A DNA stretch of 64,000 bases, taken from NCBI GenBank assembly GCA_012064415.1, contig SSNU01000208.1, positions 835,725 to 899,724 on the forward strand, read 5' to 3'. The DNA is from Gyrodactylus bullatarudis (taxonomy: Eukaryota; Platyhelminthes; Monogenea; Gyrodactylidea; Gyrodactylidae). Every line of letters starts with the position of its first letter. The first letter of the stretch is position 1. Positions 57,460 to 64,000 of this stretch are shown one piece after another. Under the pieces are notes generated by a model. It saw nothing but the letters and a program-made list of their open reading frames with translations, ran no database searches and was not told the origin of the DNA. Made by a program: the position numbers and the translations under genes.

Positions 57460-57560
57460 AGGGAACAGGCATCAATGAAAGTTAACATTATAAATTATAT
57501 ATATTTTTGTAGCTTAATAAATTTTCTTTCTAATAAGGGGTGAAAAATTACCATATTCAT
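57460..57560 (+). repeat. Dispersed repeat A, copy 4
   Basis: ggcatcaatgaaagttaac, then ttgtagcttaataaatttt and ctttctaataaggggtg; the best-preserved copy. Confidence 0.6.
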
Positions 57561-57789
57561 ATTAACTAGGTGTAAATCTCCATTTTCTGAGGTTGAAAGA
57601 CTTTTTTCCCCTTGTATAACAATTTGCAAAGCTCAAAAATGGTACTTTTTCAATATTCTAGTTTAATTTTAATTTATATTTTTTATTCTGTTTACTTACG
57701 AGTAGCTTATGCAAGATATTTTTGTTGAATTCACAATATTATTATTTTCCAAATTTTTCTAAGTCTATTTCGTACGATAGAAGAATTAA

Positions 57790-58241
57790 TTTCATGTAAC
57801 AAAACTTTCATTTTAATCTATAATTATCCAGGTGATTAAAATTTGGGAAAACAGAATAAACAATTTCGTATTTTTAAGATTCTATTTCATTTTCACACTT
57901 TTTGATTGAGGGGTACGAAGTATTCATGTAATGAACTTCGCATAGCCCATTTTTAATTTTGTTTTTTTATCAACCTAATTTGTAGAAATAATTAATCTAC
58001 ACGTGCTCTTATGCGAGGGCTGTTCTTACGATAACGAAGCGTTTGAAATAATAATAAAAATTTCTTGACACAGACCTCAAAAAATAAAAAAAACCATAAG
58101 CATGAGAAAAATAGGGGAAAAATCGAAATGGATTCATTATTTTCACAAATTAGATTAAAACGAAATTGTTCATTCTGTTTTCCGAAATTTTAATCATCTG
58201 GATAATTATAGACTAAATTGAAAGTTTTTGTTACATGAAAT
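57790..58241. repeat. Inverted repeat at the LINE 3' end
   Basis: Arms 57790-57870 and 58160-58241 are inverted copies at roughly 85-90% identity (for example tctataattatccaggtgat against its inverse). The right arm coincides with the last codons and 3' end of the LINE, so the left arm may be a tail-to-tail 3' fragment of a second LINE copy rather than a separate foldback element. Confidence 0.65.
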
Positions 58242-61200
58242 TGAAATGCAAATATTTTTGGAATAGAATTTTTTTTCATGTGTATCTGGGATAAGATTAT
58301 TTAAAAAGGTGATATCATCTGAGGGAATAGAGCTGAGTACAATCTTGAACCGGGCTTGTAATGGTAGGATGTTATTCAAGAGGATTGTGTACACTCGCTT
58401 ATTTCTTGTATTGTAGATCGGAGTAGAGGTAGGACATGTTTTGTTGTACAATGTAATGGAAGAGGCAACCCTTCTTAGCCATATTTGGTAAAGTGAGGCC
58501 TTGGCAAGACAACTCCTGTAACTGATGGGGCCAAAACAGGACTTAAAAAATCTATATTGGATTTGTTCTATTTTCTTGGTTGATACATTTTAAATTCCCA
58601 GTATACAAAGCGGCACCGTAATTAAATTTAGAGAGGATAAAGGATTTATATAGTATTAATTTTAGGTCTGAGCAATTTATGAACTTAGTTATCAAGTAAG
58701 TGGAGTACCTTAAGGACTTGAGAATCTCATTGATATGAGGTTTAATACTGAGTTTGTAGAGGAGGCCAAAATCTTTGATTTTATTCACAATTAAATCAGA
58801 GAATGTAGGGTCAAGATCCCGTGGAGTTATTTTAGTTCCAAGAATCAGAACAAGGATATAGTAATAACCAGTGACCACACTTAGCTAGTAGGTTTAATGT
58901 CTAAAAACAATGTAATTTCTACCTTGTGCATATTCAAAAATCATGATTTTTGTTTTTTTTGTATTAATGCTGAGTCCAATTTCTGCAAGGGATTCGTTGA
59001 TATGGTTGAGTTCATTTGCGTGTTTATCATTTTTGAAGTTGTTGATTAAAATTTTGAGATCATCTGCATATTTATAGTATTTGACATGATTGTACGTTGA
59101 CATCTGAGAAAAATAAGTTAAAAAGTAGTGGGCCTATAATGGAGCCTTGCAGAACTCCTGAGGTTATTTTTAATAGAGTAGACACTTGCTTGTTATAGTA
59201 AACCTTTTGCGGATAAAAAGTTAAGGGTCCAGTTGATGAGATAAGGATTAATTCTCATTTTGGAGAGTTGGCTTTGTATAATCGAGAACGGGATTTTGTC
59301 AAAAGCTTTGGAGATGTCAAGGAATATAGCAAGGGCAGGAGTTTTAGTGTACATAAGGTTGTTCGCATCATCGAAAATGGTGAGTAGATTTGTTGACGTG
59401 CTGCGACCTTTGAGAAAACCGTTTTGAGTCTTTTCAATTTCACTGATTGATATTCTTTTGGAGAGAAAGTGGTTAATGATCGCATCTACAACATATAGGA
59501 AAATTGGAAGGTTTGATATAGGCCTAAAATCTGCTTCAGTGGAGGGTGAGTGTATTTTTGGAAACGGTATGATCTTAATATCAGTCCACTCAGAAGGTAG
59601 CAAGTTTGCTTCTAAGAGATAAGAGAGGAAATTTGCCATTTTCGAGTGGAATTGATCAGCTAGGGTTAATAGCAGTTCCATTGAGTTCAGATGAGCATCC
59701 TTTCTTTTCTTTGACTTGGAGTTGAGTATTATATCAATAAGCAGTTCTCTTGAGATAGTTGGAGGACTGGTATTTTGGCATATGATTGGCTTTATATTCT
59801 GGGGTTGTTTGGAAAAGACTGATTCAAAGAAAAGGTTCAGGGATTCTGCTGTGACTGTTTGGGTTGTAGATGAGTTTGAATTCTTGTTGGCTAAATATTT
59901 CAATTTTCTCCATCCTTTAGAGGGCTGGGTCTTAAGGTCATCTCGAATAGAATTTTCGAATATGCTTTGGGTCATGCAGGGTTCATTCCATTATTAGATA
60001 AAGCTGTCTGAAGCGGGAGAAGGAGGTCACTCGGTGAATGGATTCTGTTATATAGTTTTGATTCGACGGGTGTGAGTCAAAGATCAAGGCAAGATGGTCA
60101 GATGTTTGAGTAGGGATGGAAGCTGTACAACAAAGTCGATCGAGATTGGTGAAGAGTAGATCCAAAAAATTTGAGGGGTTTAGTCTTGATGGACGATCAG
60201 TATTTTGAATTAAATTGAGAGATTCAGCAAAATCAAAAGTTGGTGAGGAAAAATCTAGGCAATCAGGGGTATACAATGGTTTATTGAAATCACCACATAG
60301 AATGATATTAGGGAGGAATTGATTTGAGTACAGTTTTATTAGTCTAACAATTGTCTCTTCAGAAGCGTTATTAGCCGGTGGGGGGTTGTAGCAAATGATG
60401 ATAGTTAATGCCAGTGCGTTCAATTGATCTATCACGTTAAGGATTATCATATCGGGATTTGTAGATTTTAGAATTAAGTTGTGTGTCAGATTATTTGAGA
60501 TATAGGCAATTATACCACCTCCTCTAGATATTTCTCTATCAGCTCTGATGGTATTGTAGTTCTAGATCTGGATATTATTCAAAGATATTACTGGTTTTAA
60601 CCAGGATCCAGTAATCAGAGCAAGTTGAGGTTTCTTAGAGTCAATTAATTGCTTTAAGGAAAACATTGAGGTGAGTAATGCTCGTGCATTCCATAGGAGA
60701 ACGATTAAGTTTCCGTTAGCTTGGTGGTTGAGGGTTGAAAATTTGAGTTCGTAGAGTTGTTTCCATTTGTTGTCGTTTTGCGTCTTTTAGGGATCTGAAT
60801 TTGTGGAGTTGTGTTGATGGAGAAGTTTGGGATGGGGTTGTTGCTATTTGTGATTGAGATGGGTATTTTTGGTGTGAGAAAAAAGGCAGATTGAGAGTTC
60901 GTTTGAGCAGCAATCGAGACAGTTCTAGGCAAGGAATGGACATTTCTAATTGGAGTAAGCGTTTGAGCACAAACAGTTGAGGTTTGAGCTGCAGAGCTTG
61001 AGGTTCGGGCAATATTAGTGGAGATGGATACATTTTGAGAAGAGGCTTGGGTGGGTCCAGGATTCAAGGCAGTTCTATGATTTGGTGGTTGCTGTGAGAT
61101 TCTGTTTCGTATATCTGCCGGTTTAGATCGTGATATCTTAATACCCATAGGAGAGAATTGGTCATGAAGTATTTTTAGTGATTCTTTAGAGATTCTTCTA

Positions 61201-61831
61201 GTGTTGAGATTTTATAGTAGTGGTTAATTGTTGTCGGGCTTGCGTTATGGAAGGATATATGATATGATAAGGCATAAGTTGTTTTATTCGGTTTGTAATA
61301 TCAGAGAGTTGAGTTTTGCTTTGGTAGTCCATGAATGATGAGGCTATGATATAGGTTTTGTTGATTCTTTGAAATTCGATTGGGGCGGTTACTTGATCAA
61401 TAGGTTGATGGTGGATTAAGAGAGAATTCAGTGTTATGTCTGGATCTTGGGTTATGCGAGGTTTGAGCAGCTTGGGCGTAAGTTTGGCTGTTTTTGGTTG
61501 AAGACGTGTGACAGAGACACTTATATTGTAAGCTTGTTTTCAGAGAGAAATTTTCATTTATTAGTCTTTCAAGATATACTATAGGAACATATGCGAAATT
61601 TTCATCAGGATCTGGATTCGAGAGTCGCGAGGCAGTTTGAGCGTGGTAAAAAATTTTGATATTTGCTTTTATATTGATGAAATTGATTCTTCTATTGTAC
61701 GAAATAGGCCTACAAATACTTTGGAATATATTTTGAAAATATTTATCATAAATGACTAAGGTTGCAACAAAACCTTTAAAAGGATGGTTTCTGAAAACGT
61801 ACCTTTGATAGTCCATTGTGTTATCTGACAA
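58206..61831 (-). mobile_element. APE-type LINE retrotransposon, degenerate
   Basis: About 3.6 kb, read on the minus strand. ORF1-like frames at 61397-61831 and 60705-61148 are Ser/Thr/Pro/Asn-rich. An apurinic-type endonuclease follows, with RGGGIIAYIS, ILCGDFN and TSDHLALIF (about 59983-60690), interrupted by a TAG near 60560. The reverse transcriptase region has DFRPISNLP, FLKGRSTSTNLL, FLDISKAFDKI, GVLQGSIIGP and KYADDLKIL (58552-59975), broken by frameshifts near 59100-59190 and by a 68-bp insertion at 58854-58922. The C-terminal region runs to 58206. No RNase H seen. Clade is probably within the CR1/Jockey assemblage but is not resolved. Inactive. Confidence 0.85.
58854..58922. repeat. 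Short shared element, copy inside the LINE
   Basis: Nearly the same 68 bp as 50434-50501, interrupting the reverse-transcriptase frame between IMIFEYAQG and LILGTKITP. Confidence 0.72.
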
Positions 61832-64000
61832 TGGCTGTCTCTCTGAGCAATCTTTTATTTGTTAATAAGTTTTTTTTTCCATTTAGTAGTTTCAATAGAG
61901 GGAGTATCTCTTGAGATTATTCATTTCATATTTTTCTCACTCACCTTTTTCGTATTGTAGTTGAGAAAAAAAATCTTGAATAAATTGGAAATAATAAAAG
62001 AAACGTTTCAGTTTTCTTTTTTGTTCACTTCTCTAGACAAAGGCTTATTTAAATTTTTACTCTGGAAGCTTTTACTCTCAGGAAGTTCTTGAGAACAAGT
62101 GAAATAAATAGACTAAGATGGAAAAACTTTTGGTAAGTTTACATTTGTGTTGGAGCATGTGTTGTAATTGCTTCATCAAATTATATTTATGAAATGGCTA
62201 TTCAAAAACATCTTTTATTACAGAATTTTCTCTCTATGAATTGGTATAGCGAATTTCAGAATATTTATAGAGATGAGATCTTCCTAAACAAAGTATCTTC
62301 TGAGGCTTAAATGAAAAAGAATAGTTTGTTAACGTTTTTAATTTCAAAATTTTGTTCATCTTATTTCAGAATAGAGCTGTAATAAATTTTTACTTTTTAT
62401 AAAATCAAAGTTATCCGTGAAATTCCCAAATACAATTTTGATAACAATAATGTGTGAGGTCTATAATAAATGAAAATTCGTTAGCAATTTCATGCATAGT
62501 CGTGCATTGCGCATTTCTCCTGAATTCTCTTGTAGGCATAGTGGAATAATTAATAATAATAATTGAAATGATCTTAGCATGATTATAATACTATTTTTAT
62601 TGAAAAAAAACTTGAAGCTTTATCAGCAAAAAAGATATTCGAAATTTTAGTGAAAACGTAGTAAAAATTCATTGAAAATCTAGCGCCCTTTTTAAAAAAG
62701 ACTGATCTTTAAACTTGATTATTATCACTGATAAGCATTTTGATACTTGATCTTGTATAAAATAATGTTTAGAGTACATAGTATTATCACTTGAGTAGGT
62801 TGAAAAATTTTTTAACTCTCGGCAAGCTTAGAAAGGTGGGATAATAAGATTAAATTTATTAGTGATAAATTGTCACATTGTATAAGTTATATGAATAATT
62901 ATGTTACGTACAATTTATAAGAAATTACTACGCCACACCGAAACCCCAGGTCTCGAACTTGAAATCTCATAATTCGTAGTAATACATATCAAATTTATCA
63001 TGATAAAATTTGAAATGACAAAGAACCCTGGGACTGAACTAAATCCTCGGAAAAACTGAGAAATGTTTGATAAGAATTTCCTCTGAATTTAGTTAAATGC
63101 CATGAATAATTTCTAGAGAGTATTATTTTATTGGTACGTAGGAAATAGGAACTATATGTCTACATTATTCAACACTCAGCCAACAATTTCCAATTTTACT
63201 GACATGATATCCATTAACTGCTAATTGGCGTCATCAATAAAATCTTCCGTTTATTTTCATCACTAGGAGTCACCAGGAGAACTGTTTGAAATGGTGCCAT
63301 CAGAGAGAGTAAAAATATGTAAATGAAAAAAGATAATTAAGAGGTCAAATTTAAAAATTTGTATTTCCGCCTTAAAATATCAAAATGACGACTAAAAATA
63401 ATTTTGGGCACAATTCAAAATCTTCATGTCAAGACTTGAAATTATGAAGAGAATACTCTCTCATATCGTCTATTGATGGGAACTAATGAAAAATAAATTC
63501 ACTATTCATCTGATTTTTGAGAAGAGAGAAATCAAATTAAATTTCTTTATATTTTCCAGTTTAGCAGAGAAAGTGAGTGAGCACCAAAAGTGAATGCAAT
63601 CTCTTTTAGAGATGTGGTAGGGATGGATAATTCTTCAACATCCCCTTCCACACTCTTAGTACAACCTAGCAAGGACATCCTCATCCACCCACACCTACAA
63701 ACATACACGAGAAGAAAAAAACATAACATTTGTTTCGGTTGAGATAATTTGTTGAAGAAAATTGAAATTTGAGGGGAAAAAATAGAATTAAAAATGATGA
63801 TCTGAGAATGATTGAGTCGAGAAGGGAGAACAACACCAGAAATCAAATTCTTCTCTATGAAAATCAATTCGGCAAATTGGCAAAATGGAGATTTCCTATG
63901 GGGAAATATTTAGAATTTTGTATTTAACATATGAGTAGGTTGGAACACACATTTAATTTTTTTTTTAAATCTCTGATTTCCAAGTATTTCTTTGTATAGT
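61832..64000. other. Intergenic, nothing recognised
   Basis: AT-rich. A 106-codon minus frame at 63547-63867 has no familiar motif. A tRNA B-box-like ttcgagacc occurs on the minus strand near 62950, but no cloverleaf can be drawn. Confidence 0.5.

Larger units (their letters stand above)
53560..57789. other. Intergenic, repeat-rich
   Basis: Holds a foldback MITE (54909-55530), a single-ended copy (56808-57230) and repeat A copy 4 (57460-57560). No gene recognised; frames at 54726-54938 and 55534-55716 lie in or beside repeats. Confidence 0.5.

Noticed and set aside
62935..62995. tRNA B-box-like ttcgagacc on the minus strand, possible tRNA or SINE head
   Set aside because: No T-stem or acceptor-stem pairing and no A box at the right distance.
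63547..63867. 106-codon minus-strand ORF with a hydrophobic stretch
   Set aside because: No signal-peptide logic, no homologous motif and no supporting signals.
1..64000. CRISPR array, bacterial operon or rRNA content
   Set aside because: No regularly spaced repeats, Shine-Dalgarno-led gene strings or rRNA motifs; all genes are eukaryotic and mostly spliced.

Overview
This is an AT-rich window of animal nuclear DNA. It carries spliced genes with GT/AG introns, rhodopsin-family GPCRs, an Apaf-1-type apoptosis adaptor (CARD, NB-ARC and WD-like repeats), DREAM and spliceosome subunits, mitochondrial proteins and several transposon classes. A biogenic-amine receptor resembling octopamine beta or dopamine D1-like receptors hints at a protostome. 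The most distinctive genomic trait is a class of micro-introns of only 25-34 bp, seen in at least five host genes and in a resident transposase. I cannot name the taxon; small-bodied lophotrochozoan or mesozoan-like lineages with tiny introns would fit.

Layout. 1-5 kb: the C-lobe of a kinase-like protein (+) meets LIN37 (-) tail to tail. LIN37 shares a 99-bp divergent promoter with mitochondrial ribosomal protein mL54 (+). An amine-type GPCR (+) follows. 5-23.5 kb: a compact minus-strand run reads PRPF3, then a ZCWPW1-like histone reader, then a 17-exon PAN/apple-like single-pass membrane protein. PRPF3 diverges from a tandem pair of COA4-like twin-CX9C genes (+). A very young Merlin DNA transposon (identical 403-bp inverted repeats, 8-bp target duplication) lies in an intron of the membrane-protein gene. 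23.8-24.7 kb is an assembly gap whose two flanks are inverted repeats of each other.

25.2-45.1 kb: one 19-exon Apaf-1 homologue (+, about 2046 aa), with introns up to 4.1 kb holding foldback repeats. 47.6-48.9 kb: an intronless peptide-type GPCR. 50.6-51.1 kb: an orphan secreted Cys-rich protein (-). 52.4-53.6 kb: a Penelope-like element remnant with a GIY-YIG endonuclease and, on the opposite strand, a well-formed hammerhead ribozyme. 54-58.2 kb: foldback MITEs. 58.2-61.8 kb: a decayed APE-type LINE (-). 61.8-64 kb: nothing recognisable.

How it fits together. The genes do not form one pathway. The short spacings (stop, poly(A) signal, then a strong 3' splice acceptor just before the next ATG) for PRPF3>ZCWPW>membrane protein and for COA4-a>COA4-b suggest operon-like clusters resolved by trans-splicing; this is inference. 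All exon models were built by hand from splice motifs, reading phase and family similarity, without transcript evidence.
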